Assembly: GCF_036370855.1 (NCBI RefSeq)
Contig: NC_088132.1
Coordinates: 60,674,841-60,738,840 of the forward strand
Direction: 5' to 3'
DNA: 64,000 nt
Source of the DNA: Dromaius novaehollandiae
Lineage: Eukaryota; Chordata; Aves; Casuariiformes; Dromaiidae
The notes under the pieces were generated by a model. It saw only the letters and a program-made list of their open reading frames with translations, searched no databases and was not told the origin of the DNA. Both the position numbers and the translations under genes were made by a program. Every line of letters starts with the position of its first letter. Position 1 is the stretch's first letter. Shown piece after piece: positions 1-14,570 of this stretch.

Positions 1-390
1 TTGTGAGCCACAAAATCCACAAATAAGGATCTGCTACTCAAACAGTTGCTCTCCTTTATTTGTGCAGCTGATTATTCCTGCCTAAATGCAGTTCCTCACA
101 CCTACCCCCAGTGAATAGCATCCTATGTATTTCAGACTGTACCTTCAATTTGTCAAGATCACTTTAAATTCTAATCCTGTCCTCCAACATACTCACAGTC
201 CCTTGCAGATTAGTGTCATTAGCAAATCTAATAAGCATGCTTTCATTCCTATCATTTTTGGAGATCCCCTGGGACTACAGCACTTTTATGACCTTGCTAA
301 ACTATAGGGATAAGATATATGCTATTCTGCAACACTTTAAAACAGCAGCAAACAACCAAATGAACCTTGAGGACATCTGTCCCCCAGAAT
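1..390. other. intergenic, nothing recognised
   Basis: AT-rich sequence with only short chance open frames. No splice-bounded exon, repeat family or RNA gene could be recognised. Confidence 0.5.
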
Positions 391-1285
391 TCAGGGCAGG
401 TCTGCAGGAAGACAGGGTATGCCTACGTTGCGTTTGAAGAAAACCCCAAGGCCGCCTTCAAAGCTGTTTGTCCAGCTCCCGCCTCGAGCCTCCCTCGCAG
501 GCCCGGGCGGGCCCAGCTGCTCGGCGCTCCTTGCCGTGCCCACAGTGCCCCCGCGGGAAGGCATTCCCAGGGAGCTTGCCCACACTTTCCCTTCGGGCAA
601 TGTGCCAGCTGCCTCTGAAACCCCTCTACGAAGGGTCTTGCAAAATGGGGAAGGTGCAGCCATTCCGATACAATATGAAGCTAAATCCTTCATAGCGAAA
701 GAGCATTTTAGGAGCTTTGTCCTGCACCATAAAAAGGGCTGCAGTTGTCTGCTTGCTGCAGGGGTTGCCCAAGACGCCAGGCAGTCGCGGTGCTGGAGCA
801 AGCTGCCGATGCCACCAGGGCTGGGAGAGAACCAGGCTGCCCTTGCAAACACAGCCTCTGGTTCGGGGAAGCACCCCTGCATGGACTTACCATCTAATCC
901 AACTGTAACCACAACAGCTAGCTACAGATCTAGTCTGCCACCACCCAACAGACGACAAGAACGGGAACAAGCCCTGCCAGGGCATTTCTTCCCCTTTGGC
1001 AGAGCAATGGAGAGTCAGGGAGTTTCAATGACACCATGTCGTAAGATAGTCACTCTGCACAGAAATGCCAGCTCTGCAGGCACGCAGGGGCTGACTGAAA
1101 TAAGTGTTCAATGCTACACAAAACCTGAGTACTGCTCAATCCGGTGCCCTCTGCTTCTGGATCTAGAAGCGCTCAGCTTTTCCAAAAACCCAAACCATTT
1201 TTCTGGAGCTGATGTGATTCCTAAATTTAGCAAAATGAGATCTCAAATGGGATTTAACTCATCAGAAGGTGTCTGTTGTATTTAG
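391..1285. other. GC-rich island with long ORFs on both strands
   Basis: The left half (about 420-900) is clearly richer in G+C and CpG than its surroundings. It carries a 288-codon open frame on + (419-1285) and a 173-codon open frame on - (391-912). The + product is rich in Ser, Pro, Arg and Ala, shows no signal peptide, membrane span or motif I know, and resembles no family I recognise. Long open frames on both strands are what high GC content alone tends to produce, because stop codons are AT-rich. It could be a CpG island, a first exon of an unseen gene, or a retained exon of an old retrogene. I favour non-coding. Confidence 0.35.
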
Positions 1286-4200
1286 GTGTTTGTGTCATTT
1301 GCCTTTAGTTGTTAACATGGAGAAAAGGAACAGACATAAGTTCATTTCCAAGTATTGTATTTGCAGCTGTTCCCAACACCTCCTGCTATTTCATCTACTT
1401 CAGTTTAAACAGAGATGTTTGTGAGAAAGAAAAATAATACAGGAGAATTAGACCACAAAATATAAAATAAAATCTTTACCCGAAAGATTTCTATAACCCC
1501 TAACACCACAATATGTATCATGTACATGCTAGAAGATGACTTGTAAGAAAAAACACCCTGCAAAAGGTGTGAATAAAGCATAGAGTTGCTTGACACATTC
1601 AAACAAATATCCTTGAGCAACAGCTGCTATATTCTTAATGTGCTACAAATAGACTTGTTCAAAGTTGCTGAGAAAGCTAAACTAATTAGATATTTCAGAG
1701 TCCACCCCCTTCTTTCCTTTTCCAGTTAATCAACTGAGCAATGGTAAGGGTCAAAATAACTCTCTTGCACATAGACCAGGGGGAGGAACGGGAAGTTCTT
1801 GTTAGGCTCCTGATATAGGAAATCAGTAGATGACTTTTTGATAGAAGGAGATGGATTTCCTTTGCTGGAAATAGAAGGAAGTCTTATTAGCATTAATAGA
1901 TCTGTTCATAGAAAGACCCATCATAATTAGTGATCATCATTTATCCTCATCTCAGTTTCTCCAAAAGATCGTAATTGCTCCTTCCCTCAGTTACTAACAG
2001 AAAAAGAGCAGTATGTTAAAGTGTTGAATGTAGGAGACCCACTTAATGCTTGGTAGAAGACATAAGTTGTCTGTGGCAGGCTTGAACAATTAATTTTGCT
2101 TTTCCTTAAGCTTAGCATAAGAAAAAAATTATACTCGTTTTGCCCTTTAAATCGCAGTGGTGTAAAGCAACAGTCATTGAAAGGAGCTGAAAAGGGACTC
2201 TTGTGGCTGCAGGACCTCTGAGGAGAAAAATAACTCATCTCTTCTCTGTGTCTCTGTTTTCCTTCCCTCCCACTCCTGTCTCCCAGACTCCAAAATCTTT
2301 TCTGACACTGGATAAATTTCTCATCATTTATTTATTATGTGGACTTCACTGCTCTTTCCTCAGTCTAGCTCGGATGTGTGCAGCTGGTAAGAGATGTAGA
2401 GTAGGTACATATGAGCTCCATATGGCTCACAGGCCTGGGACACGTCTGTACCACCAGGGCCAAGGTGGACAAGTCAGAGGTGGCAGCCCCGACATGACAC
2501 CCAGTCATGTCATTTTTTCTTACATATATCCCTTTATCTGAGACCATAACACAAAGCTACCACTGGTCTCTACTAGAGGAAGCCCTGGAGTGGATCCCAA
2601 ATTTCCTGCTGCTTTAAGCCAACAAAACAGTAAAAAATTGCTTGCAAGCAACATATTTGTTCTTTATAGATTATTTGCAGTGAAGAAAAAAGAGGTAAAT
2701 TCACCCATTCTTCCCATAGTGGGTTACTTAAAACTCTCTGGGCCCTGTGTCCTCCAGGCAGCGCAGACAGCTGGGCACGAGCGAGCTGGGAGAGGGAAGG
2801 AGGGGGCAGCGGTACAGATCATCCTCAACACCTCGCTGCCACCTGGGAAGTCCACCCTTCCCCTTCAGTCACCGGGGCACACCGGACGGAGGAGGAAAGA
2901 GTTAGAAGAGTGCAAAGTTTGTAAATATGTTTACATACATGTTTATTTCCAATAAAAGCTAAGCCATTGGCAAGCAAATTAACGAGTACATTATAAAGTC
3001 TGGGGTGCCTAACCTCCCACTGGACTAAACAGTGAGCTCTAAAAGGAGACTTTCATTGACTGTGTGTGTCATGCCTGCAAACAAGTGAGCAAAATCTTTG
3101 GGTTTTTTTCCTTCAAATGAAGAGAATGGGGCTTCACGAAGCGTTCCCTTATTCATCTGATACTGCCAGGCTGCAGAAAGCTTAGTTACACTAGGTAATT
3201 TGACCTTCAACTCTTTTATATTGGTTTTGCACCAGATGGTTAGCTCATACGTTTTGCATGTTCTGGCTCATGTGGTCTTTATCATTTTAACGGTACATTT
3301 TGAGCTTATGGGTCTTTTCTTCCTGATATTCTTTCCAGACATATCTTGGATGTGAAAACTTTGCTATTTATTACCATACTTTCAACAAAATCTACTTCCA
3401 TCCTTTACAAGAATATCTATTCATAGATTTTTTTTTGCTAGTTAGTATTAACTAGGAAAGCAAATCAACATCCCTTACTAAGAAAAGTGAGAAACCACTA
3501 CATAATTCAGAGATCATTGCATGACTGTCTTTGCAGCATGACGTGCAATTGCTTAAATCTTGTCTGATTAGTAGAATGGAAGATTAAATACCCTTCAAAG
3601 CTGAAACATGAACATAGTTTGTATGCATGGTGTCACCACCTATTTTTATTCTATAAAAGAATATTATGTAAACATTATTTGGATGCAATAACATTTAGTG
3701 CCCCTGTGTTTGTTCTAACAAATTCATTATTTCCTTTGCAGTCAGTTTTAGCAGTGATCTTTTATTAGAACACATAGTCTGTGTTTTCATTTAATTTTCT
3801 GCAGGCCTTTTTTGTTTGGCTCATTTATCTTTCCTTATCCCTTGAAACCATCTACAATAATTCAGTTCACTACAGCTAGACCTTCTGACAGAGCCAGAAA
3901 TAATCAGCTCCAGGCTCTGCTGATTCCAAAGTCAGCTAACAAGGTATCTCATGATTCGAGTCATTTTCTGCTTTTTTAGGTTAATGGAGACTTTGGGGCA
4001 GCATTTCTTTCTCCTTTGTCCTGTCAAAGAGTTCCTCGTTCCTCTTCCTACTCTACTGAAATATAGTTTGAGCAGTATTACAAAGCCAAATCACACACAG
4101 ATTTAATGAGATAAAATTCTCAGCTGGTTCCTTGTTCCTGTCACTAGTTAATCTCACTTAAAACATCTCCTTCCAAAATAAGATAGTATCCTAAAATAGC

Positions 4201-6560
4201 TCAATCTGGACAGTTTGTTATTTAAAACATTTTCAAATGTAAGACAAGCTCATGTAAACACAATATTCATTTTCCATACATTTGGTTAAACAAACAGCTC
4301 TTAAAAGCTATATTGTGGTTTATAATCAAGGTAGGACACTTAAATTAAGTGATCTGAGTCATTTGCTTTTTTTCCACCAATGTCAGTGCTAATGAAAATT
4401 TCACAGGTGATAATTATACACACAAAAACTCAGGGAATACAGTTTGGGTAACCACAGTCCAACCTATGCTATCCAGTAGCACATTGCAAGTCAGTTCTGG
4501 GGTACCATCTTAGACAAGCAAGCCCATAGTCTTCAGATAAGACATAGTCCTTAGAGCTTTTTCTTATCTAAATGTAAGGACGGTACTTTGCTGATGGCAC
4601 CAGGCAGACATTTCTGTTGTACAAGGAGCCTGACTCATAGGGTGACATTCATTTTTGCTGTGAACTTGAATGAAGACAAAAATCTTCAAGATGTCTTATA
4701 AAACTAAACTAACAAAAATATAGCTTCAAACTGAAACAATCAACGAAATCGAAATGCTTCTTTCTGATTTTGATCTCTCAAAATTTGTTCGGAAACAATA
4801 TTATTCAGTCTAATATTGGCCTGATAATTACCACCGATTAGCAGTTACCAAGAGAAGAATGAAATACAGCCACAAGAGCTTCTTTTTATTTTTGGCCTGA
4901 CACTTTGGTAACATCACTCCTTACTCTGTATTTCTAAAATACTTTTTTCTCTACTTCATCAAAGACAAAGTGTTTGTTCTCATTTTTGAGACCATTCAGG
5001 GACCATCACAAACCTATTACCATTCTGCATTGAGAAGTTAGCTTCCAACACCAGGTAGACCACACTGTCATCTTCCTCTCAGTCTTTAAATGTTCTCTGA
5101 CTTCTCTTTTTATGCTCCCTGTTCTTGACAGGAATTCCCTGGTCACATCTGCAGAAGTACCACATCATTCTCATTCAGATTTCTACTTCAGACTCACCTT
5201 TGCCTGGGAAACCCTCCAAAAAACAAAAGGATGATTTGGCTTTTGCTTTGTTGAGGTCACTGATGGTCCATCTGACTAATATTACCTCATCACTTTTTTA
5301 ACCCCTCCTCTGACTGTATTCATATACAGTCTTATATTTATTTGTAGGCCACCTGGGTAGCGTCTGGCCTTTTTCTTCTGTCTGTACAATACCTAACACA
5401 AGGCAGACTGAATCCGTGTGACAAATACAATTTGTAGAATAAAGACAGAATGAAAGAAAAGTCTAACTTTAATCCACCTGCATTGCACTTACTGCATGGA
5501 ATAGTTTGAAGTATCAGATACACTGTTTAATGAATCCAGCATGTCTGTCAATTCTAAGCGGATATGTTTAAGATTTCCTCGATGCATTAGAAACAAAATA
5601 GCATGGAGTAACAACAACAGTTAATCATAAATTTTTAAGCTCTTTACTTTTGAATGCTTCACATTATAAACTCATTGCAGCATTAAAGCTAAAATTTTGT
5701 GAAAAAAAGATTTGAAAGGGCTACCTGATGAACTACAAGACTGTGTAGCCAGGGAAACAAATTACATTCTAGTCCACATTCCTCTGTAAAATAGATGTCA
5801 TTTAGGAGAAGCCCTTAAAAAGAGATTTCTTAATTGGAAAAACATCCTTTTCAGTCACAAGTGGCTGAGCTGAAGTGTGTCCTCAGAATATCAATATGAG
5901 CTGAAGCTATTAAAATGTCATGGTTAACCTTTTTTAAAAAGCCTAATTTAATTAGAAAATAATAATTAGAATATTCTTACCAGTAAGAAATGCCTGCCTC
6001 AAATGAACTTCCTGTAACTCAGTTTCAAGGGATAACATTTTGCTGGAAAAGACTCAGCATATGGACAATGAGATTGAGTTTGCAAATACTGTGATTAACT
6101 TACAGTTTTTGCTATTAAAGCTAATTACTGTAGCATGCTGGAGAGCAGGGACAATTTACTTCCTGATCATACCTAGTAAGATGTTTCTGCACATGTCAGC
6201 AGCTCTTAAGCATAATATTAAAAAAATCATCAAACCAATCAATGTCCTTATACACACCACAGTTTCCTTGTTTTTCTTGAAATCAATGAGAGCAGAGAGG
6301 CAGCAGGGCAAAATTCAGGGTATCTCTCCATTAAAATCTGCCTCAGTCAGAGCCTCATTCTGGCCAGCATTTTGCAGGTACATTTAATATCTTTCATCCA
6401 GATGTAAATACAACATCTCATGTCAAGGCTGGAGAGATGTTTCCTTTTAGTGAAGAGGCTGCTAGAATAAGAGTAGCCATATTTAATGGAAATAGATGAT
6501 CTGAGGCAAATTGTGGTTCTAGATATAACAATGCTGGCATCCTCAGTCAAGCAGTATTTG
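1286..6560. other. intergenic, no gene seen
   Basis: AT-rich DNA on both strands with stops in all frames. The longest open frames (for example 2203-2541 +) give low-complexity, non-family-like translations. No splice-bounded exon chain, tRNA-like fold or transposon end was recognised. Confidence 0.45.
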
Positions 6561-6570
6561 GAGACCAGCT

Positions 6571-6599
6571 GATGTAACATCCTGGAAAGATGTTACATC
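6571..6599. repeat. perfect 11-bp inverted repeat, 7-nt loop
   Basis: Arms GATGTAACATC (6571-6581) and GATGTTACATC (6589-6599) are exact reverse complements separated by 7 nt. Both arms are flanked by a CAGCT-containing word. The arms are themselves nearly palindromic, so the element can also be read as an imperfect direct repeat. No gene context is visible. Confidence 0.8.
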
Positions 6600-9500
6600 A
6601 CCAGCTTCCATACTCAGAAGTAAATATCCAAAAAATCTCACTGGATGTGGGAAGGGAGAATCACTACTTAAGAGAAATAACGTGACGGTGTTACAACAGA
6701 ACACTTAAGGACTAACAGTTTCAAAAAGATACTTCTAAGGTACAAAAGCATAGTTCTACTTCTAGTTGCTAGCTAGGGCCACTAGGCTCACCAGAGCCAG
6801 TCTACCTGGGATGGTACCAGGCTCTAGCCGTGGTTTGTTTCCTGGAGAAGCTGCCTTTGTTCACAGTCAGTTTGCTGTCAATCGATTTGATCCTTTCCTC
6901 TGGATTTATTCTGACTGGACACCACATATTTAATCATGGTGGGCAGCCAGAACTGCCCCTGTCAGTAATGACCATTCTGGGTCCACCTAGTCCCTGACTG
7001 AGGACTTGGCCTATACTGTGCACTTCGCATTCAGCCTCCATGGGGGAAGAGCCATGGGATGCAGGTATTCAAAAGAGTTAATGTAATTTAAGAGTTAGAG
7101 TAAATGAAAGCTGCAATGCTTAGAACTCACCCAGTGTCAGGGCAAAGGAGTTCTGGTCCAGGCCATAAGCAGTGAATGGAAAAAAGGGCATCTGCTACTG
7201 TCCCCAGTCTGCTTATACCACACTGAACTGAACCTTCATTTCTGCAGACGATGCCTCCAGCCTGCACACAATAATGTGGGAGAGAGCTAGCCCAAAGGAA
7301 GGTATGTCACACTCAAACCTTTTCTCCCAGGAGCTCACAAAGAATTTCTGACTTCAGATGTTTCGTGGCATTTCACCAGGAGGGGAGTTATCAGAAGCAC
7401 CAAAAAATTTATATCCCAGAGATCTGGATCCCACTCTATAAGCCTACGGAAACAGCCGCACTAGCACGACTGTGCAGAACAGTGTCATACGTACTACAAA
7501 ACAAGGAGGGAAGGAAGGGCATGGGTCAGGCTGTGCTAATCTAAGTAGGGCAGAACTAAGAGCATCTCTCTGCCTGAGTGGCATTGACGTCCCTTCACAC
7601 AACACAATCAGTATTGGAGTTTTGTCACTGAACTTCCCTGCACTGTGAAATCCCATGGCTATTGCCAATACTTGTCAGCTAACTCCTTCCTGGGTTACTC
7701 TCAACTTGCTGTCCTTTCTCACTTTGGCAAGCTCCATACAAAGCTCAGAATGCTGGGATTAAAAAGGGGTTAAAAAATCAAATGCAGTCACATATTTATA
7801 CCTCTACATAGAGACACACAAACACATTGTGCATTGTGCCTTCAGGTATAGAAAGCTAAAAAAAAAAAAAAAGGGGGACCAATAGAAGAGATACGCTAAC
7901 CTGAAGTTTTGAGAATGCACTCAGCCTCCCCTGAAGTTGAGATTTCAAGAGACAAATGGCTTGAATCAGGCTCCAGAGACACTTCAGAAATCATGGCTAT
8001 TTTAAGGCATGATAATGCACTTACGTCTTCAACAAGTGCTACAGAATTCTATTAATTTTGCAGCTCTCTTTATGCTGATCTGTAAACATTGTATGGAAGA
8101 ACTTGGAGCAAAGAGAGTCTTTTAATTCTGCCATGAACTTGTACAGCAAAGCAATGTTCTCAGGACTGCCTGTATGGCTGGTATTTTCTTCTATGCCACT
8201 TGGGAAGACCCCATACTCCCAAATGATACCACTGCATACCTCCCTGATTCACCCCTTGCCTTTTTGAACAGGACACCTCTACAGCGCTGGGCTGTTCACA
8301 GCGTGTCCAGGTGTGCATACACCTCCTTTGCTTTCTCTGCACTCTGCCAGCCAGCCAGGAGGGGAAACAGTGTCAAAACTGGCCCCTACAGGTGCTATAT
8401 CTAATCCTAGTCCTGTCTGGACCTACTCACTGAGTTGTGTAAAACAGTTATGTAAAACACAGGCACACCAGACTCCTTCAAAATTATTGACCATGCCATA
8501 CTAAAAATAAAATACAACTTCAGCTTTAGACCCCCAACCTTTGCTACAAAAGCTTATGCTAGGCATGACTCAAGGAGAACTGCAGGCTTGGAAAGGAATG
8601 GGGAATGGCATTTGAAAAAGGTGGAAGGAAATCTGTGATGTAGCAGCATGCTTTTAACCACACAAGCACCCCAAGAGCTAACGTCTCAGCCAGAAACTGT
8701 TCAGTTACCTGACTGGTCCTGGGCACTGCATATATCCATGTAGTGACTGCAATCGGAGAAGGGGAGGTTCATATCTGAGACCTTCACTGCAGCTCTGTGA
8801 AGATTTTCAGGGAAATTGTTTCTGTATCTCCATAGTTCAGCTGCCTTTGCTGGTTATCACACACCCACAAATGTACCCTGTCCTGCCAGTCCCCGCTGAC
8901 TGCTAGGACGTATGTTGAATAGTTCTTTCAAACAAGGGCAAAGTCAAATAAATGTCTTTATTAACCATAAACTGGCATAACAAAGTGATATGAACTATAC
9001 ATCAATTCAGCATAGCTAACATGTTGCTCTCGGAGCAGATAAGTGACCTGATGTTTCCTCACTGTGCAAACATGGCCTGAGAGGAGGAACAATTTCTCAG
9101 GTGCATCAATTTTTACAAAGTTCTTTAGGCAGCAGTGTTTTGAGCAAGTCTGCACCACAATAATGACCACGTAGCGTAGTCATACCTGAATCAGTTTTAT
9201 AGCAGATAATACAGGTTCTTGTAGAAGAGAGCTCAGTGAAGGATGTAAAACACACCTATGAAATCAGAGAAGTACTTGGATGATTAACAATATCGCTAGC
9301 ATTTGCCAAACTTATTATTTTAAAGCTATCTTGTGTTGTAATGCAGCCATAGCAGCAATTACAGACCTTGTGTCAGCTGCATGCAACCTGCTTGCTCTTG
9401 TGAAGTGTGGGTGTGTAGTAGTTAAATCCTGCACCTCTGCCTTGCTAGATTACAGGCAGGTCAGGATTGTAGTTCCCATAAACAGTTGTGCAATTTTGTG

Positions 9501-12500
9501 CATTTTCATGACTGTTGAAGACTACAGAATTCCATACAATATTATTAAGCATCAAGTTTCAAGTTATTGTTACAAAACAGGGATTCCAGAATCCATGAGC
9601 TGTCTCTGCACTGCTCAGCTCTTGCCAACAGGGCACCAATTTAATGAGATTTCTCCGTTGTCCTAGCACTTGACAATATCAGCCCCCAAACTGAATCCAG
9701 CTCTGTGGGAAATGCAGTCACAAAGATTTCTCACCCTTCTCAACACTAAATTCGGCATGTGGCAACCTGGGCCCTCCCTCCATGCCCCTCTGCTTTAGCA
9801 ATATGAAGTTCTCTTAACAAATACAGCTATGACAACTCACTCTTCTTCCTTCCCCTGCTTTCTGGAAAATGACTTGTTCCCCGACTGTTGCCTCTCTGAT
9901 TTGGGTGACAAAATGCAAATGTAGCTAGTAAGGTCCTTTGCTCCTCTAGGGGCTTCTGAGACTGCAGTCCTACCATATTCTGTATTTCCAGTTTATACAG
10001 ACTTTCTGTGGATTGCAATATTTTCAAGGCTGCCACAATATTTTAAACATCAAATATGATAAAAAGTATTCACTGTACACTCGCTTACTAATCTTGCAGT
10101 CTCTTGGCCACCACTGAGCTAGTGGTGCTACAGACCATCCGTGACATTAATAATACAGGTGACAGACTTAGCAGAATACGTCCCCAGCCAACTTGTGTCA
10201 GCATTAGCAGTTCTCGTTGTCCTAGTTACGCATATGCTTAAACTCCTTTGTTCACCTTGTGCCTCTGTGCTGTAGTTTCCTCTTCATCTATCTTTCTCTA
10301 ATGCTCTCAAGACTATACTTTCATCTTTCTTTAATGCAAAGCAGGGCATTACCTTGAAAAGCCTCGTAGGTCACTTGAATACATTGTGCAGCTGACCGCA
10401 TATGTAACACGTACTGGTGAAGGCTGGTCGTAGCAAATCATAATCCCAGAGTAAAAAAGTAGTTTGTGAGACTATGCTATACTGCCTAAAGCAAAAGGTC
10501 CTCTCAACACGGCACTAGGCACAATCGAAAGAGCTATTTTTACCGGGAGATAATGTCCACCCCCTTCTACCCTGGATATAGTTCACATTATGTAGTCATC
10601 ATTCGTGACGTTAGGGGAGTTTTACAGTCCAGCATCCTAGGATCATGAGGATCTGAATACCTGAAGACTGCACTGCACAAATCACTATACACAGCAGCTC
10701 TGATACACAAACCAACTGCAGTACAGAAGCACTTTGTGCAGAAATTTGCTCCGTACACAGATTCAAACAGCAGAGGCTCTTGAGCAGGAAGGTTGGAGCT
10801 GTTGTTGGCTATTTCTCTCTTAGCAGAAGAGGGTCAAATAGCCAGCTGCCAGGTGAGTGATCTCGTTTAAAGAGAGCGCGTGTATATCAGGCGTGAAGAA
10901 TGCTATTACAAGTGTCTTATTGTCCTTATCTGGTCATGGAAAACACAGCGGGAGCAAAACTTGGCAAGAACATAGAGCTCAGCTGCTTGGAAAGGAAATG
11001 TAAAGCTGCAGTCAGTGGGTTTGAATAAGCGACACAGCCCTACAAAGCCCCCGAACTGGTGTAGTAATTGCTGCTTCAGTTTCAGATTTGAAATTACCAG
11101 TACAGCAACAGCACAGAGAAGCCCAAGTCATGGACGGGAACCTACCCTGAGGAGGGCTGCACAGATAGAGACCAGGAACAGAAGCTGTTGCTACCTTATT
11201 ACCATCTTTGTAAAATGTTGAGATCACAACAAAAAACAAGAGGATGTTAATTCACATATGTGCGTGGGAGGAACATTTACAATGAAAGGTCACTTTTTAA
11301 ACAGACCTAGGCTAGATATATGGATTCCTTTGTCAAAAAGAAACAAAACTATCTCTTTACAAAACATAGCCTTGAAAATATATGTATACCTGCTTGTTAC
11401 AATGAGTTTTTTCCAGTGTTGTGAGTCATATACAAGATATTCTCTTGCCCTGGTGTGCGATTTCCTACTTCAATCCATTTTCAAAATTAACTCACATTAT
11501 AAGCTCCAGGATAAGTGCTGAAATACACGGTTTTATTTTTGCAAATGAAAACTAAAACCATGCAGCTTCTGCAGCAGCTCACCAGAAGGGCCCTGGTAAA
11601 CAGGATCTTCCAAACAGAAATTCTAGCACATTGCGGCTCTCAACAGCTTGTAACTTAAATTGTGATTCTAAGTGGGAAATTCCCTATGGCTCTCAGAAAG
11701 AATATATATTAGGAATTCAACGCATTATTTATGTAAAAATCTATCCTGTTGAATATTCTGCTCTTAGAAGACAACTTTCAAATTTAGACTGCCAATAAAC
11801 CCCCTTTCCTTCATTAAAAACCAGCAGAGTATCCCAGTCATTCTCTTCCATTTATTCATGACACTGGTATAGAATGAGAGTTCCACTAAGGAGCGATCTC
11901 TGCTCCGCAGGATCACTTAGGGAAATCCTTTCAAGGGAAAGAAAGAAGAGGGGATTATGCCATGAGCACACAAATTAGAGATAAGACAAATACTATTTGC
12001 ACTTGAGAATTTGCTAAAGAGAATAACCATTGTTTGGAAGTTAAAGAAAGGCTGGTAGCAAAGAACAGACAGGCTTGGGGCATCTTTGAGTGTCACTAAA
12101 TTACCAGCAGCGTTAATGCATAGTTCACATATAATCTTGCTCACCTAGAATCCAAGACAAGATAAAAACCCTTCTGATGAGAGCAGATGGTATGCCATCA
12201 CACTGACAGATGCTCACACAGTGACCTTCCTTCTTCAGAATGACAGATATCCTGCTTACACAAAGTAAATATTACGGAGACTACTGACATTTTTATCCTT
12301 TGAGATGTAAGCCAGGGGAGATGCATCTGAGAAGTTTTCTAGATTCATTTAGCAGAAGTAGCCATGAATTGCTAGACACAGTTTTATCTACCATCACAGA
12401 ACTTTCCTGTCTCATTATTAATCTGTTTCTCTGCAGCCAAAGGTAGGACTGCAGCTGCTTCGGGACCAAGAACAGTTGAGCTGTGGTCACAAGGAGCTCA

Positions 12501-14380
12501 GCTTTGGTGCCATCTGGATAGTTAGTAAAATCGCTATGCAAGTTTTGCTGTCAAGGCTGCCTCAGCTTGCACTTACAGTAAATAATTACTTACAGAAGCT
12601 CCTTTTAATAATTCAGTTACACATAATGAACTTTAAGTGCCAAACTAATTCCATACCTATTCTGCAAAGCACTTTAAGATGCATTTAAATTCTACTGACT
12701 TCAGAAAGGCCTAAGCACATACCTATGTGCCTTCTGCACTGTGGCCAGCCCTCCCATTTATGATTGTGTCAAGTCCACAGAATGAGGACTTAGAGCTGTT
12801 AGCAGGGTGAAACCTCCAAAGCCAGCGTAGTACAGAGCAAAGAGAGCAAGCCCAGTTGGTGACACTTGTTTACCTGAAGAAATATCACTGATGAGTTACT
12901 GCCATGAGACCAGAGCTGCAGAACTACATCTCCCTGGCAGGGTTTAGGAGGACTAAATCTTTTCCAAGCTGGCAAGTAAAGTATCAATTTCAGCACTCAT
13001 ATTTCTTAAGACTGGCACTACAGAAGAAGGATTTAAAATCATTAGTATTTCTGATGCACTCATTTGCTCAGGTAACTTATTTAATTAAAATTCACATGAG
13101 GTTAGACTGCAGGTTTATTGAAAGTTTAAAAAATTTTTGAATTTTTCCCAGGTAGCAATTAAGAATTAGTAACTGATGCCTTCCCGTTACATGCTTTATG
13201 ATGTTTTTCTAATATGTATCTCTGTACTAATATTGCAGTGGTTTCTTATTACAGATTGCTTTGCTTTGTTGCCAAGTATCCTTTGAAAGGTACATGAATC
13301 AGCCATAGCAGATCAAAGATATATTTTAAAATTTTCAAAGCAAATATAGTAGTTTATCAAGATAATCTATTGTAAAGTGGTCTTTTGCAAAAACATGGAG
13401 GGGAGGGGTTTCTAAGGAAATGCATCCAGTGAGGTCTAATTACTACCTTTTATTTACATAGATGGCACTGCAAGGTTTCTCAAAGTTAAAGCTGAAGTCT
13501 CATGAAGGAAACGGACACCCCAAGGCTGTGTGCATTGCATAGAGTAGCCGCGGCCTTCCTAAAATCTAGAGCAGCTAGACAAATCCTTCATCTGATTGAT
13601 CTGATTCAAATTAATAGATCTGACTTTTAATGATACTTCTCTGACCAGATAAAAGTTGGGCAAAAAACTGGAACCCTAATGGATTAAGACACTTCTTTGT
13701 CTTCAGTAAAAGAAGAAAAAACTTCTGTAGCGTGAGATATGCATTAGCCTAAGCATCACTCAGGTAACTGTACTGGGTACACACAAGGGACTTTCTCATT
13801 CCCTGTCCCCTGCTATTATATCTGAGCAAGCTGTTGATTTAATACTACATGACGAAGGCAAGACTAATATTCAGTAACTCTGATGCAAATTAGATGCATT
13901 TTTCTGGAAGTCTAATGATTGCAGAATATCTCTTGTTTTATTCAAGCAATTGTCAATAGCCTGGCTGCATTACAAACTTGGATTTTAAATCCATTTGCTT
14001 GTGTCAACTGGATCAGCTCTCAGAAATAAAGAAAGCCGGTCCTTTCAAATCCTTCTGTCAGGGGACTTCTTTGACAGTGTTTTGCAGCATGTGGATTTTG
14101 TACAATAATATTTAGATACATTGAAAAAAACCTGCCTATAGAAGTAATAGAGGGAGGCTCCTTTACTTGTTTGTAACACGTTCTTTTCATCCATGTTTCC
14201 TAAGGTCTGGATGCTCACTGGCATGTAAATATGCAATATGACACAAAAGATACTCGTCACATTCACAGCAATAATCCACATGCAGCAAGACAATGAAAAC
14301 AGAAACCTCATTACTACAAATTCCAAATATTTCACCTGTTTGTATGAGTGCGAGAGTCATCACACACAGAAATACACGCA
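6600..14380. other. intergenic, no gene seen
   Basis: AT-rich sequence with an A-tract near 7858-7872. The open frames at 9280-9666 (+) and 11258-11521 (+) have Cys/Ile-rich, non-domain-like translations. Isolated GT/AG pairs occur (for example a donor-like GTGAGT near 10853), but no chain of in-phase exons was found. Confidence 0.4.
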
Positions 14381-14387
14381 GGCTCAG

Positions 14388-14560
14388 CCCGTTCTCAAGG
14401 TCACATCGGTCTGAGCTGCGTGGTTCTCCGCACCGCTCCGCCTGCGGCCAGCGAACCGCTCGTCCTCTGCGGGAACCCAGGAGACCCAGAGGTGCACACG
14501 TCCCTCAGGAAAAAGCCCAAACCATAGGCCCAGGCATGGCCACGCGGTTCGCTGTTTTTC
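14388..14560. other. CpG-rich patch
   Basis: A short stretch dense in CpG within AT-rich DNA, covered by part of the 14293-14619 + open frame, whose Arg/Pro/Ser-rich translation matches no family I know. It could be a small CpG island or old GC-rich repeat debris. No start, splice site or TATA element ties it to a gene. Confidence 0.35.
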
Positions 14561-14570
14561 AACACGGCCT

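Noticed and set aside
6040..6387. 115-codon + open frame
   Set aside because: Starts with a non-ATG codon, no family resemblance, unremarkable base composition.
9280..9666. 128-codon + open frame
   Set aside because: No domain, odd composition, no splice or promoter context; consistent with chance in 64 kb.
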